Shown: one piece after another, positions 34,441-43,870 of the stretch
Position numbering within the stretch: position 1 is the first letter of the stretch
Layout of the letters: each line of letters starts with the position of its first letter
Origin: Luteirhabdus salina
GTDB lineage: Bacteria > Bacteroidota > Bacteroidia > Flavobacteriales > Flavobacteriaceae
Length of the DNA: 64,000 nucleotides
Direction of reading: 5' to 3'
Assembly (NCBI GenBank): GCA_025384855.1
Contig: JALAHT010000002.1
Span: forward strand, 248,001 to 312,000
Notes under the pieces: generated by a model
What the model was told of the DNA's origin: nothing
The model's database searches: none
Seen by the model: only the letters and a program-made list of their open reading frames with translations
Position numbers and translations under genes: made by a program

Positions 34441-35409
34441 ATGCTAAAAGCCGGAGTCCTAGGGGCCGGACACCTTGGGAAAATTCACCTAAAATTGCTG
34501 CAACAATCCGATAAATACGAATTGGTCGGTTTCTACGATGCCGATACCGCAGCTTCCCAAGAAATTGAACAGACTTTTGGATATAAAAGTTTCCCGAGCA
34601 TGGAGGCGCTTATCGATGCCTGCGATATGGTAGATGTGGTTACACCAACGGTGTATCACTACGAATGTGCCGAAAAAGTAGTGACGGCCGGTAAGCATTT
34701 ATTCATCGAAAAACCCATTACTCATACCGTAGAAGAGGCCGAAAAATTATTGGCGCTTCAAAAACAATACGGCGTAAAAGGACAAGTGGGTCAGGTAGAA
34801 CGCTTTAACCCAGCTTTTCAAGCGGTAAACGATAAGATTGAAAACCCGATGTTTATCGAATCGCACCGATTGGCAGAGTTCAATCCACGTGGGACGGATG
34901 TTTCTGTAGTATTGGACTTGATGATTCACGATATTGATGCTATTTTAAGCGTAGTCGATTCGAAGGTGAAGAAAATAAACGCCAGCGGTGTTTCTGTTAT
35001 CAGTGAAACGCCAGATATCGCAAACGCCAGAATCGAATTTGAAAACGGCTGTGTGGCGAATCTAACGGCAAGTCGCATTTCGATGAAAAAAATGCGGAAA
35101 GCACGTTTCTTTCAGCGCGATGCCTATATTTCGGTCGATTTCCTTGAAAAGAAGTGCGAGGTGGTGAAGATGAAGGACGCGCCGGAAACGCCGGACGATT
35201 TTGCGATGATCTTGACAAATGCCGAAGGCGTGAAGAAGCAGATTTATTTCGATAATCCACATATTTCAGATAATAACGCCATTCTCGATGAATTGGAAAC
35301 TTTTGCCGATGCCATCGAAAATGACACAACACCTATCGTCACACTCGAACAAGGTGCCGATGCCCTTCGTGTAGCGATGCAGGTTATAGAACGATTTCAA
35401 CATTTATAA
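34441..35409 (+). CDS. Gfo/Idh/MocA family NAD(P)-dependent oxidoreductase
   Basis: A 322-residue oxidoreductase. The N-terminal Rossmann fold starts KAGVLGAGHLGKIHL; the conserved lysine motif is IEKPITHT (about residue 90); the C-terminal alpha/beta domain contains VLDLMIHDIDAI, in line with the family's DxxxH-type catalytic segment. Members act on sugars, inositols or biliverdin-like substrates; here nothing fixes the substrate. It runs 15 bases ahead of the hydroxybutyryl-CoA dehydrogenase gene and is likely in the same operon. Confidence 0.87.
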   Translation: MLKAGVLGAGHLGKIHLKLLQQSDKYELVGFYDADTAASQEIEQTFGYKSFPSMEALIDACDMVDVVTPTVYHYECAEKVVTAGKHLFIEKPITHTVEEAEKLLALQKQYGVKGQVGQVERFNPAFQAVNDKIENPMFIESHRLAEFNPRGTDVSVVLDLMIHDIDAILSVVDSKVKKINASGVSVISETPDIANARIEFENGCVANLTASRISMKKMRKARFFQRDAYISVDFLEKKCEVVKMKDAPETPDDFAMILTNAEGVKKQIYFDNPHISDNNAILDELETFADAIENDTTPIVTLEQGADALRVAMQVIERFQHL

Positions 35410-35424
35410 AAACACACAAACGAT

Positions 35425-36312
35425 ATGAATACTATTGCAGTAATTGGTGCAGGAACGATGGGGAATGGAATTGCCCATACTTTCGCACAAAACGGCTATA
35501 CCGTAAACCTAATCGATATTTCCCAAGATAGTTTAGACCGTGGCATGGGAACCATCTCCAAGAATTTGGACCGCATGGTTGCCAAGGAAAAAATCAGCAC
35601 GTCCGATAAAGAAGAAACACTGGGAAATATCACGACCTATACCGATTTAAAGGAAGGGGTTTCAAAAGCCGATTTGGTAGTAGAAGCTGCAACGGAAAAT
35701 GTTGATCTAAAGCTGAAGATTTTTAAGGATCTTGAGTCTTTCTGCGGAAGTGAAACCATCCTAGCCAGCAATACGTCCTCTATTTCCATCACCCAAATCG
35801 CTGCCGCAACCAATCGTGCCGATAAGGTAATCGGAATGCACTTTATGAATCCGGTACCGATTATGAAGTTGGTCGAAATAATTAAAGGGTATAGCACTTC
35901 CCAAGAAACTTATACTACGGTTGAAGAACTCTCTAAAAAGCTGAACAAGGTTCCTGTTGAAGTAAATGACTATCCAGGTTTTGTCGCGAATCGCATCCTA
36001 ATGCCGATGATTAACGAAGCTATCGAAACACTTTACAACGGTGTAGCGGGAGTTGAAGAAATCGATACGGTGATGAAATTAGGGATGGCCCATCCAATGG
36101 GACCGTTACAACTAGCCGATTTCATCGGTTTGGACGTTTGCTTATCTATCCTGAACGTCATGTATGAAGGCTTCAATAATCCAAAATATGCTCCTTGTCC
36201 GTTATTGGTAAATATGGTCATGGCCGGAAAGAAAGGGGTTAAGAGTGGTGAAGGTTTCTACGACTATTCCGAAAGCAGAAAAGCTGAAACCGTTTCGAAG
36301 CAGTTTCAATAG
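35425..36312 (+). CDS. hbd: 3-hydroxybutyryl-CoA dehydrogenase
   Basis: A 295-residue NAD(P)-dependent 3-hydroxyacyl-CoA dehydrogenase. The nucleotide-binding motif is AVIGAGTMGNGIAHTFAQNGY at the N-terminus; the catalytic histidine lies in GMHFMNPVPIMKLVEI (about residue 139) with downstream NDYPGFVANRILMPMINEA. Length and lack of a hydratase domain suit the short Hbd/PaaH type, used in butyrate/PHB or phenylacetate-type pathways. No thiolase or crotonase gene is adjacent, so the pathway is uncertain. Confidence 0.9.
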   Translation: MNTIAVIGAGTMGNGIAHTFAQNGYTVNLIDISQDSLDRGMGTISKNLDRMVAKEKISTSDKEETLGNITTYTDLKEGVSKADLVVEAATENVDLKLKIFKDLESFCGSETILASNTSSISITQIAAATNRADKVIGMHFMNPVPIMKLVEIIKGYSTSQETYTTVEELSKKLNKVPVEVNDYPGFVANRILMPMINEAIETLYNGVAGVEEIDTVMKLGMAHPMGPLQLADFIGLDVCLSILNVMYEGFNNPKYAPCPLLVNMVMAGKKGVKSGEGFYDYSESRKAETVSKQFQ

Positions 36313-36335
36313 AATAGCATCAAAACTTTCTAATA

Positions 36336-37574
36336 TTGGCTACCGTAATTCCTTTTAAGGCTGTTCGTCCCACTCGCGATAAAGTGAGCTTGCTCGCTGC
36401 GCGCTCCTACGATAGCTATACCCCAGCGCAACGAAAGGCACGGTTACGCGATAATCCGTTTTCGTTTTTACATATCGTAAACCCTGGCTTTAAATATCAA
36501 AAGCAGATTTCAGGAAGGAAACGCTACCAGTTAGTCAAAAACCGCTATCTGGAATTCAAGGAGGACAATGTATTTATGCAGGATGAAAAACCTTCCTATT
36601 ATATCTATAAAATCGTAAATCGCGACGGCGTTGTGTTCGAGGGTATCGTTGGGGCAACGAGTGTAGCCGATTATGAAGCCGATGTTATCAAAAAGCATGA
36701 GGATACCCTTTTAAAAAGAGAAACGCTTTTCAAGGAGTATTTAAAAACAGTTGGGTTCAACTCAGAATCGGTGCTGTTGACCTATCCTGATAATGATGCC
36801 TTGGCTTCGATTATTTCAGAGACCATGAAAACCCGAGCGGAGTACGAGTTCACCACCACCTATCGCGACACCCATTACCTCTGGAATGTAGACGATGCCG
36901 AAACGGTGAAGAAAATTGAACAGGCATTTAAGGATATACCGAGTTTGTACATCGCCGATGGGCATCATCGTTCGGCTTCCTCCTTTCTATTGGCACAGGA
37001 TTTAAAAGATGAAAATCCAGACCATTCCGGTGAAGAAGCCTATAATTATTTTATGAGCTACCTGATTCCAGAGAGCGACCTGAAGATTTTTGAGTTCAAT
37101 CGCTTGGTAAAGGATTTGAATAAGCTTAGCAAGGAAGAATTTCTCATCAAACTCGACGCGGTTTTCAGAATTGAAAATAGAGGGCAGGAATATTACAAGC
37201 CGTCGCAAAAACATCATTTCAGCATGTATTTGGATGGCGATTTTTATTCACTCTATCTTCGGAAACACACCTATGATATCAAAAATGCATTAGATGCATT
37301 GGATACGCAAATCCTTTTTGAAACCGTTTTAAAGCCGATTTTGGGTATTACCGACCTTCGTAATGATGACCGATTGGAATATTCCCACGGGAAAAACGAT
37401 TTAGCCTTTGTGAAATCTGAAGTCGATAAGGAAAAGTTTGCCGTCGGATTCGGATTGATGCCGATTTCAGTGGAAGAAATGAAGCAAATAGCCGATGAGG
37501 GCTTAAAAATGCCTCCAAAAAGCACCTACATTCAACCCAAACTCCGAAGTGGCGTTACCATTTATGAATTTTAA
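36336..37574 (+). CDS. DUF1015 family protein
   Basis: A 412-residue cytoplasmic protein of the DUF1015 family, recognised from the N-terminal ATVIPFKAVRPTRDKVSLLAA-like opening, RDNPFSFLHIVNPG and the YIADGHHRSASSFLLA motif near residue 210 (a conserved GHHR). No ATG is available near the family start; the frame is closed by a TAG at 36315, so TTG at 36336 is the likely start codon. In many bacteria the gene lies beside serA/serC, but here it follows hbd by 23 bases. Its function is unknown. Confidence 0.87.
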   Translation: MATVIPFKAVRPTRDKVSLLAARSYDSYTPAQRKARLRDNPFSFLHIVNPGFKYQKQISGRKRYQLVKNRYLEFKEDNVFMQDEKPSYYIYKIVNRDGVVFEGIVGATSVADYEADVIKKHEDTLLKRETLFKEYLKTVGFNSESVLLTYPDNDALASIISETMKTRAEYEFTTTYRDTHYLWNVDDAETVKKIEQAFKDIPSLYIADGHHRSASSFLLAQDLKDENPDHSGEEAYNYFMSYLIPESDLKIFEFNRLVKDLNKLSKEEFLIKLDAVFRIENRGQEYYKPSQKHHFSMYLDGDFYSLYLRKHTYDIKNALDALDTQILFETVLKPILGITDLRNDDRLEYSHGKNDLAFVKSEVDKEKFAVGFGLMPISVEEMKQIADEGLKMPPKSTYIQPKLRSGVTIYEF

Positions 37575-37618
37575 GTTAAACGGTTGAATCGCTCCTCAGG
37601 AATTCGTATTTTAAATAT

Positions 37619-38275
37619 ATGGACATTTCAGAAAACATACAGCAACTAAAAAAAGAACTTCCAGAAGGCGTTACCTTGGTTGCGATTTCCAAGACCAAGC
37701 CAAATGAGGATATCATGGAAGCGTACAAAACGGGACATCGCATTTTTGGGGAGAACAAAGCCCAGGAAATGACGGGTAAATGGGAAGAACTTCCCAAGGA
37801 TATCGAATGGCACATGGTAGGGCATTTACAACGCAATAAGGTAAAATATATCGCTCCCTACGTAGCATTAATTCACTCTGTTGATAGCCCACGTTTGCTG
37901 AAAGAGGTTAACAAACAAGCCCGAAAGGAAGAACGTATCATCAATTGTTTGTTACAGGTGAAAATTGCTGAAGAAGACAGCAAATACGGACTTTCGATGG
38001 CAGAAACCGAAGAACTCCTAGCATCTGAAAAATTCAAAAGCTATAATCATATAACTGTTATCGGATTGATGGGGATGGCAACCTTCACCGACGATAAAGA
38101 GCAATTACAAAGAGAACTTGGCTCCTTAGAGAAATTCTACAATAAGTTAAAGGACCAATACGGTTTCACGCAGCTCTCTATGGGAATGAGCGGCGACTAT
38201 CAAATAGCGATTAACCACGGTAGTACTATGGTTCGTGTGGGAAGTGCGATTTTCGGAGAACGGAATTATTCCTAA
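37619..38275 (+). CDS. YggS/PLPBP family PLP-binding protein
   Basis: A 218-residue single-domain alanine-racemase-fold protein that binds PLP and helps keep vitamin B6 balance. The PLP lysine is in TLVAISKTKPNEDI (about residue 27); GENKAQEM, EWHMVGHLQRNKVKYI and SMGMSGDYQIAINHGSTMVRVGSAIFG are family signatures. Length is typical. It is 44 bases downstream of DUF1015, and the same-strand run continues with the exonuclease gene. Confidence 0.95.
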   Translation: MDISENIQQLKKELPEGVTLVAISKTKPNEDIMEAYKTGHRIFGENKAQEMTGKWEELPKDIEWHMVGHLQRNKVKYIAPYVALIHSVDSPRLLKEVNKQARKEERIINCLLQVKIAEEDSKYGLSMAETEELLASEKFKSYNHITVIGLMGMATFTDDKEQLQRELGSLEKFYNKLKDQYGFTQLSMGMSGDYQIAINHGSTMVRVGSAIFGERNYS

Positions 38276-38302
38276 TCTTTCCGCTTAAATGAGGGATGTT
38301 GC

Positions 38303-38310
38303 TATCTTTG
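38303..38310 (+). promoter_or_regulatory. -7 promoter element of the exonuclease/GIY-YIG gene
   Basis: TATCTTTG fully matches TAnnTTTG, 23 bases before the ATG at 38334; the -33 region is weak. Confidence 0.45.
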
Positions 38311-38333
38311 CACCTATTAGCTGAGAGTATTTG

Positions 38334-39713
38334 ATGTATGCAATTTTAGACATAGAAACAACGGGCGGAAAGTATAATGAAGAAGGGATTACTGAAATTG
38401 CCATCTATCGGTTCGACGGCCATGAGATTGTCGACCAATTTAGTAGTTTGGTGAATCCCGAACGTCCCATCCAGCCTTTTGTCGTTAATCTTACCGGCAT
38501 CAACAATGAAATGCTTCGAAATGCGCCGAAGTTTTATGAAGTTGCCAAGCGTATCGTAGAAATCACGCGAGATTGTGTTGTCGTCGCCCATAACGCTAAG
38601 TTCGACAATCGTATCCTTACCACCGAATTCGATCGATTGGGCTATCAATTTGAACGCGATAGCCTTTGTACCGTAGAATTGAGTAAAAAACTGATTCCCG
38701 GGCTTCCCTCCTACAGCCTCGGAAAATTGGTCAAGAATTTAGGCATTCCCCTATCCAATCGACACCGTGCACAAGGGGATGCGAAAGCTACGGTTTCGTT
38801 GTTTAAATTACTCCTTTCCAAAGACACCGATAAAGAAATCGTCAAGAAATCGGTTCGAAAGGATCCAAAACGACAGCTAGAGCCAAAGTTGCTCGACATG
38901 ATCGAAAAAGCCCCAAACGAAACGGGTGTGTACTACATGCACAATTCGGAAGGAGATATCATATACATTGGTAAGAGCAAAAACATCAAAAAACGCTTAA
39001 CGCAGCATTTCACCAGTGAAGCACGTAAGGCGAAGCAAATGCAAGTGGAGGTCGCTAGTGTTTCATACGAAAAAACAGGAACCGACCTTGTGGCACAATT
39101 GAAGGAGAGTGAGGAAATAAAGCGAAATAAGCCACCATATAATCGCGCGTTACGAAAAACACTTTTCAACTATCAGCTTACCCACTTTACGGACGACAAT
39201 GGCTATATCAATTTAAAGATTGAACGAGCCGATAAGCGAAAACGTGCGTTGACCACCTTCACCAGTATGCGACAGGCGAAGAATGTAATGACGCAGGTGA
39301 CCGATCAGTATCAGTTATGCCAGAAGCTAACGAGTCTTCATAATACCCAAAATAATTGTTTTCATTATACCATTAAGGAATGTCACGGTGCTTGTTTAGG
39401 GGAAGAGCCGGTAGAAGATTACAACGAACGGGTTCGTGAATTTATCGATGCGCGAAGCTATGAAAACAAGGATATGCTTATTATCGATCGTGGTCGTGAA
39501 GTTACGGAACGCTCGGTCATTTGGATTGAAAATGGAAAATATCGAGGCTATGGATTTTATGACCTAAACTTTCAGATTAATCGACCCGAAATCTTGAAAT
39601 CCATCATCACTCCAATGCCAGATGATCGCGATGCGCAACATATCATTCAGAGTTATCTTCGAAAAAATAAAGTGATCCGTATCGTAAATTTAAAGGCAAA
39701 TCCCATAAATTGA
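38334..39713 (+). CDS. DEDDh 3'-5' exonuclease fused to GIY-YIG (UvrC/Cho-like) nuclease
   Basis: A 459-residue two-nuclease protein. Residues 1-165 are a DEDDh exonuclease of the DNA polymerase III epsilon type (YAILDIETTGG with the DxE pair; VVAHNAKFDNRIL; HRAQGDAKAT). Residues about 195-280 are a GIY-YIG domain (NETGVYYMHNSEGDIIYIGKSKNIKKRL). The rest resembles the region following GIY-YIG in UvrC/Cho (KECHGACLGEEPVEDYNERV). A role in DNA repair is inferred. The frame also opens at TTG 38331, but the ATG at 38334 is preferred. Similar fusions exist in Bacteroidota and actinobacteria. Confidence 0.9.
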   Translation: MYAILDIETTGGKYNEEGITEIAIYRFDGHEIVDQFSSLVNPERPIQPFVVNLTGINNEMLRNAPKFYEVAKRIVEITRDCVVVAHNAKFDNRILTTEFDRLGYQFERDSLCTVELSKKLIPGLPSYSLGKLVKNLGIPLSNRHRAQGDAKATVSLFKLLLSKDTDKEIVKKSVRKDPKRQLEPKLLDMIEKAPNETGVYYMHNSEGDIIYIGKSKNIKKRLTQHFTSEARKAKQMQVEVASVSYEKTGTDLVAQLKESEEIKRNKPPYNRALRKTLFNYQLTHFTDDNGYINLKIERADKRKRALTTFTSMRQAKNVMTQVTDQYQLCQKLTSLHNTQNNCFHYTIKECHGACLGEEPVEDYNERVREFIDARSYENKDMLIIDRGREVTERSVIWIENGKYRGYGFYDLNFQINRPEILKSIITPMPDDRDAQHIIQSYLRKNKVIRIVNLKANPIN

Positions 39714-39752
39714 GCAATCTTCCCTATTTTTAGGGTATAAAACTGATTCAAT

Positions 39753-40589
39753 TTGACGGAGAAACGACTTAGTCCCTGGAAAAAACAGTTGCATGACATT
39801 ATCTATGAGGCCGATACGCCCATGGGGAAATTGTTCGATGTAGTGCTTCTCATACTGATTCTGCTCAGTGTGATTTTTGTCATGGTGGAAAGTGTGGGCG
39901 GGCTTCATCAGGAGGTATATGACCTTTTATATGTAGGGGAATGGATTATTACGATTTTCTTCACTTTGGAATACATTGCTCGTGTCATCACCGTGAAGAA
40001 ACCATCTCGTTATATTTTTAGTTTCTACGGTATTATCGACTTCCTGTCGACGATTCCATTATATCTATCCTTTATCTTAGTGGGAAGCAACTATCTACTA
40101 ACCGTTCGCGCACTTCGCTTGTTACGAGTTTTCAGAATCTTGAAGATTACGCGCTATATAGGCGAGTCGAATAAACTGAAACGCGCATTGCTTCATAGCA
40201 GAGCGAAGATCTTCGTATTTCTTTTTGCGGTATTGATTGTATCGGTAATTGCCGGAACCTTGATGTACTTAATTGAAGGTGCCGAAAGCGGCTTTAAAAG
40301 CATTCCCGTAAGTGTGTATTGGTGTATTGTAACCTTAACAACAGTCGGCTTTGGCGATATCGCGCCAGTAACACCTGCTGGTCAATTATTGGCGACCATT
40401 ATTATGATTTTAGGGTATGGAATTATTGCGGTTCCTACGGGAATTGTAAGTGCTGAATATGCAAAATCTGATGATTATGTTCACGTAAACACACAATCTT
40501 GTCCAAATTGCAATGCTCCCAAGCATCGTGACGATGCCAAATACTGCCATAAATGTGGTGAGTTATTGAATCCTGAAAAACACACCTAA
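39753..40589 (+). CDS. voltage-gated potassium channel-like ion transporter with C-terminal zinc ribbon
   Basis: A 278-residue six-helix channel. An arginine-rich S4-like segment (VRALRLLRVFRILKITRYI, about 115-135) and the K+ selectivity filter TTVGFGD (about residue 193) are visible, between S5 (IFVFLFAVLIVSVIAGTLMYLI) and S6 (LATIIMILGYGIIAVPTGI). The C-terminus adds a four-cysteine zinc ribbon (CPNC and YCHKCG, about 250-270), which is not part of the core channel. The likely start is TTG at 39753; no in-frame ATG precedes the first helix. The stop overlaps the miaA start (TAATG). Confidence 0.88.
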   Translation: MTEKRLSPWKKQLHDIIYEADTPMGKLFDVVLLILILLSVIFVMVESVGGLHQEVYDLLYVGEWIITIFFTLEYIARVITVKKPSRYIFSFYGIIDFLSTIPLYLSFILVGSNYLLTVRALRLLRVFRILKITRYIGESNKLKRALLHSRAKIFVFLFAVLIVSVIAGTLMYLIEGAESGFKSIPVSVYWCIVTLTTVGFGDIAPVTPAGQLLATIIMILGYGIIAVPTGIVSAEYAKSDDYVHVNTQSCPNCNAPKHRDDAKYCHKCGELLNPEKHT

Positions 40590-41512
40590 TGTCCGTACCC
40601 AGAAAACCGTTGCTAATTGTAGTGGTCGGACCAACTGCAATAGGTAAAACTGCGCTTGCTATCAAATTGGCACAAGCCTTCAACACTGAAATTATTTCGG
40701 CCGATTCCAGACAGTTTTATAAGGAGATGGAAATTGGGACTGCGGTGCCTTCATTAGAAGAAATTTCCGCGGCCCCACATCATTTCATTCAACATAAAAG
40801 CATAAGGGAAACCTATACCGTAGGCGATTTTGAAGCGGAGGCACTTGCCGTTTTAGAAGAGTTGTTTCAGAAGAACTCAGTCGCCATAATGGTAGGAGGC
40901 TCCGGATTATATGTGGATGTCGTAGTGAAAGGGCTAGATAGTTTCCCAAAAGTACCCGAAACCATACGACAGTCGGTGCGTTCAGAATACGAAAACGGTG
41001 GATTGCTTACACTTCAGGAGGAATTGAAGGCAAAAGATCCGTTATATTTTGAAAAAATGGACGCCCAAAATCCTAGACGCGTCATGCGTGCTGTGGAAAT
41101 AATTCGGGCAACAGGAAGGCCTTTTTCCGATTTTCATAGTGAAACAGAGACCGAGCGATTTTTCGATACTCAATTCATAGGATTAACAGCCGATCGTGAG
41201 TTAGTGTACGATCGCATCAATAAACGCGTGGAGATTATGATAGAAAATGGTTTGGTTGAAGAAGCCAAAGAACTTCACCCACAAAAAGAGTTGAATGCGC
41301 TTCAAACGGTAGGCTACCGTGAATTATTCGATTATTTTGAAGGGGACATCGATTTGGATGAAGCCATTCGCCTTATTAAAAGAAATACCCGTCGCTTTGC
41401 GAAGCGACAAGGAACTTGGTTTCGGAAAAATGAAGCAATCGACTGGTTTGAATACGATACCGATGTTTCAACCATCATTCAACATATAAAAGCAAAAAAC
41501 GCCCTCAATTAA
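40589..41512 (+). CDS. miaA: tRNA dimethylallyltransferase MiaA
   Basis: A 307-residue enzyme that transfers a dimethylallyl group to A37 of tRNAs reading UNN codons. The P-loop VVVGPTAIGKTALA is at about 8-21, ISADSRQFYKEMEIGTA follows, then VGGSGLYVDVVVKG and the late ALQTVGYRELFDYFEG and RNTRRFAKRQGTWFRK motifs. Length is typical. It shares one base with the channel gene and ends in a hairpin shared with the convergent response regulator. Confidence 0.96.
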   Translation: MSVPRKPLLIVVVGPTAIGKTALAIKLAQAFNTEIISADSRQFYKEMEIGTAVPSLEEISAAPHHFIQHKSIRETYTVGDFEAEALAVLEELFQKNSVAIMVGGSGLYVDVVVKGLDSFPKVPETIRQSVRSEYENGGLLTLQEELKAKDPLYFEKMDAQNPRRVMRAVEIIRATGRPFSDFHSETETERFFDTQFIGLTADRELVYDRINKRVEIMIENGLVEEAKELHPQKELNALQTVGYRELFDYFEGDIDLDEAIRLIKRNTRRFAKRQGTWFRKNEAIDWFEYDTDVSTIIQHIKAKNALN

Positions 41513-41520
41513 GGGCGTTT
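41497..41520. terminator. hairpin terminator between miaA and the response regulator
   Basis: AAACGCCCT and AGGGCGTTT form a 9-bp perfect stem around six bases, overlapping the miaA stop codon; A- and T-runs flank it. Confidence 0.75.
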
Positions 41521-41544
41521 CTTACACTTAGGTATCTTATTCAA

Positions 41545-42261
41545 TTAGTTATCGACTTCATCTTTCACTACCAAACGGAATCCTTCACCATGAATATTGA
41601 TGATTTCAACACCATCATCCTTTCCAAGGTACTTACGAAGTTTGGCAATGTACACGTCCATACTACGTGATGTAAAGTAGTTGTCGTCGCGCCAAATTTT
41701 GGTCAGCGCCAATTCTCGTGGCATCAAGTCATTTTTATGCAATGCTAACAAACGAAGCAATTCATTTTCCTTAGGAGAAAGTTTTTGCGGATCCTCTTTT
41801 TTATAGGTAAGGAAACGAAGCTTGGAGTTTAGGTGGAAGTTTCCGATCTCGAACTCAAATTGCTTACTATCGGCGATAGAGTCTGTTGCCTTACGCTGAA
41901 TGATCGCTTTGATCTTCATCAGCAGTACTTCGCTATCGAATGGCTTGTTCAGGTAATCGTCTGCGCCGACCTTATAGCCTTTCAATACATCTTCCTTCAT
42001 CGCCTTTGCAGTAAGGAAAATAATTGGAATGTCCTCGTTCTTATCACGAATCTCCTTGGCCAAGGTGAAACCATCCTTATACGGCATCATCACATCCAGA
42101 ATACAAAGATCGAAATCGTCTTTTTTGAACTTTTCGAAGCCTTCCATTCCGTTTTTGGCATGAGTGACTTCATAGTCGTTCATGGCCAAATAATCTTTTA
42201 GAACCGTCCCGAAGTTGGGATCGTCTTCCACGAGTAGTATTTTCTTGTTTTCAGTTTCCAT
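41545..42261 (-). CDS. OmpR-family response regulator (RprY-like)
   Basis: A 238-residue response regulator. The receiver domain has the acidic pocket VEDDPNFG (about 11-18), phospho-acceptor Asp56 in CILDVMMPYKDGF and LTAKAMKED; the C-terminal winged helix (about 135-232) has SPKENELLRLLALHKN and SRSMDVYIAKLRKYLG. It is followed upstream on the same strand by its kinase after five bases. The pair resembles RprXY, common in flavobacteria. The kinase upstream region carries a palindrome that may be its binding site. Confidence 0.9.
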   Translation of the reverse strand: METENKKILLVEDDPNFGTVLKDYLAMNDYEVTHAKNGMEGFEKFKKDDFDLCILDVMMPYKDGFTLAKEIRDKNEDIPIIFLTAKAMKEDVLKGYKVGADDYLNKPFDSEVLLMKIKAIIQRKATDSIADSKQFEFEIGNFHLNSKLRFLTYKKEDPQKLSPKENELLRLLALHKNDLMPRELALTKIWRDDNYFTSRSMDVYIAKLRKYLGKDDGVEIINIHGEGFRLVVKDEVDN

Positions 42262-42266
42262 AATGT

Positions 42267-43829
42267 TTAAGATATTAAGTGTAGTTTTATGATGAAGGTA
42301 CTGCCTTTTCCTTTTTCACTTTCCACGTAGACGCTCGCATCGTGATCGTCCAGAATACGCTTTACGTAAGCTAATCCAAGGCCATGACCTTTTACGTTAT
42401 GTATATCGCCGGTATGTTCCCGGTAAAATTTTTCGAATATTTTCTTTTGCGTTGCTTTGCTCATTCCCATTCCCTGATCGCGAATCTTGAGAATGATATT
42501 ATTCTTTACGTTTTCGGTATAGATATCGATTTTAGGCTCGTCTTCGGAATACTTCACCGCATTATCCAAGATATTGACGATGACGTTCGTTAGATGCGAT
42601 TCGTTTGCCAGTACTGAACTTTTTAGGGCTCCCAAATGACTTTTAATATAGCCTTCACGATCCTCTACGATTAATTCAACATGCGAAACCGCATCGGCAA
42701 TAATGTCGTGAAGTTTAAGTCGCTCCTTCGGAAGGTCGAGTTCGTTCTTTTCCAATTTTGAAATACGTAGTACATTTTCAACCTGGGCGTGCATACGACG
42801 ATTCTCATCGCGAATCATTTTCAAATACCTATTTAAGAATTCCTTATTGTCTTTAATTTTTGGATTCTTCAACGCATCCAAGGCCAAATTAATGGTAGCA
42901 ATCGGCGTTTTGAACTCGTGTGTCATGTTATTGATAAAATCGGATTTTATCTGAGAAATCTGACGCTGCTTGAAAATCTGTGATAGGGCACTGGCATACG
43001 TTAGTACAATTACCGCTGTGAATACCAATGATAAAATTGCCATTCCCGCAATAGAGCTGAAAACCTCCTTATTCTTTTCGGGGAAATTTACATATAGTTG
43101 ATAGGTCGGATTATCATCAACTTCAGAAAAAAGTCGCACGACATATGTAGATTCTGGATCCAAGGCGAAATCGCTCGAACGCACCCGCGTCGCCAAATCG
43201 TTGCTATATACGGCAAACTCGAAGGGTGTATTAATATTTCGCTTCGTTAGCTCAGAGGTTAAAAGATTGTCTATTTCCTCTTTCTGTACTCTTTTGTGAA
43301 GTGGCACTTTTGCCGAAATATTCCGAAAAGCATTTTCGAACTGCGTTCGCTCATACTCCTTCAAACGGCTAAACGATTCCATATACGCTCTATTATCTTC
43401 ACCTCCATCGATACCAGGCGTAATTTTGGTCGTGGTTTTTCGATTGGTCAATCGCTTGAACTGAATGCTATCAAATTCCAAATCCATGAATGCCGAAGAC
43501 AGCTTATAATCCTCTTCCAATATACCATCGGAATAGATAAGCACTTCATTGTTTCGGTCGTTCCTGGTTTTGTAAATCAGTTCGTTAAAAGCAATATCAT
43601 CTATGACTTCCACACTATCCAGATACTTACTAAAGATAGTATAGTAATCGTCTATTTCGCGGCGCTCGATATCTTTTGCAACGGTTGCCAACGTTTGCTG
43701 AACATTAAAAGTAAACTGATCTTCCTTTGTCTGATAGGAGTTTGAAATCCAATACCCCTGAACAAAAATTATTCCCAGCAACGACAAACTCATGAGGGCG
43801 ATAAGCAGGGCGAATAGCTTCTTGTTCAT
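42267..43829 (-). CDS. sensor histidine kinase (RprX-like)
   Basis: A 520-residue membrane kinase: helix at about 5-27, a periplasmic domain of about 230 residues, a second helix at about 262-285, HisKA with FINNMTHEFKTPIATI, and HATPase motifs NILDNAVKYS, DQGMGMS and GHGLGLAYVKRI. The periplasmic sensor has no recognised domain. It forms an operon with the response regulator. A CAAAAGTA (TACTTTTG on the minus strand) lies five bases before the ATG but without a -33 element, so its role is unclear. Confidence 0.9.
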   Translation of the reverse strand: MNKKLFALLIALMSLSLLGIIFVQGYWISNSYQTKEDQFTFNVQQTLATVAKDIERREIDDYYTIFSKYLDSVEVIDDIAFNELIYKTRNDRNNEVLIYSDGILEEDYKLSSAFMDLEFDSIQFKRLTNRKTTTKITPGIDGGEDNRAYMESFSRLKEYERTQFENAFRNISAKVPLHKRVQKEEIDNLLTSELTKRNINTPFEFAVYSNDLATRVRSSDFALDPESTYVVRLFSEVDDNPTYQLYVNFPEKNKEVFSSIAGMAILSLVFTAVIVLTYASALSQIFKQRQISQIKSDFINNMTHEFKTPIATINLALDALKNPKIKDNKEFLNRYLKMIRDENRRMHAQVENVLRISKLEKNELDLPKERLKLHDIIADAVSHVELIVEDREGYIKSHLGALKSSVLANESHLTNVIVNILDNAVKYSEDEPKIDIYTENVKNNIILKIRDQGMGMSKATQKKIFEKFYREHTGDIHNVKGHGLGLAYVKRILDDHDASVYVESEKGKGSTFIIKLHLIS

Positions 43830-43870
43830 GTCCCCAAAAGTAAGATTTTAACATTTAGGCGCATTTCTGT

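Noticed and set aside
43835-43842. TACTTTTG on the minus strand as the histidine kinase promoter
   Set aside because: No TTG at -33 spacing and it is only five bases from the ATG; not listed as a promoter, though it would fit the leaderless pattern if mapped.
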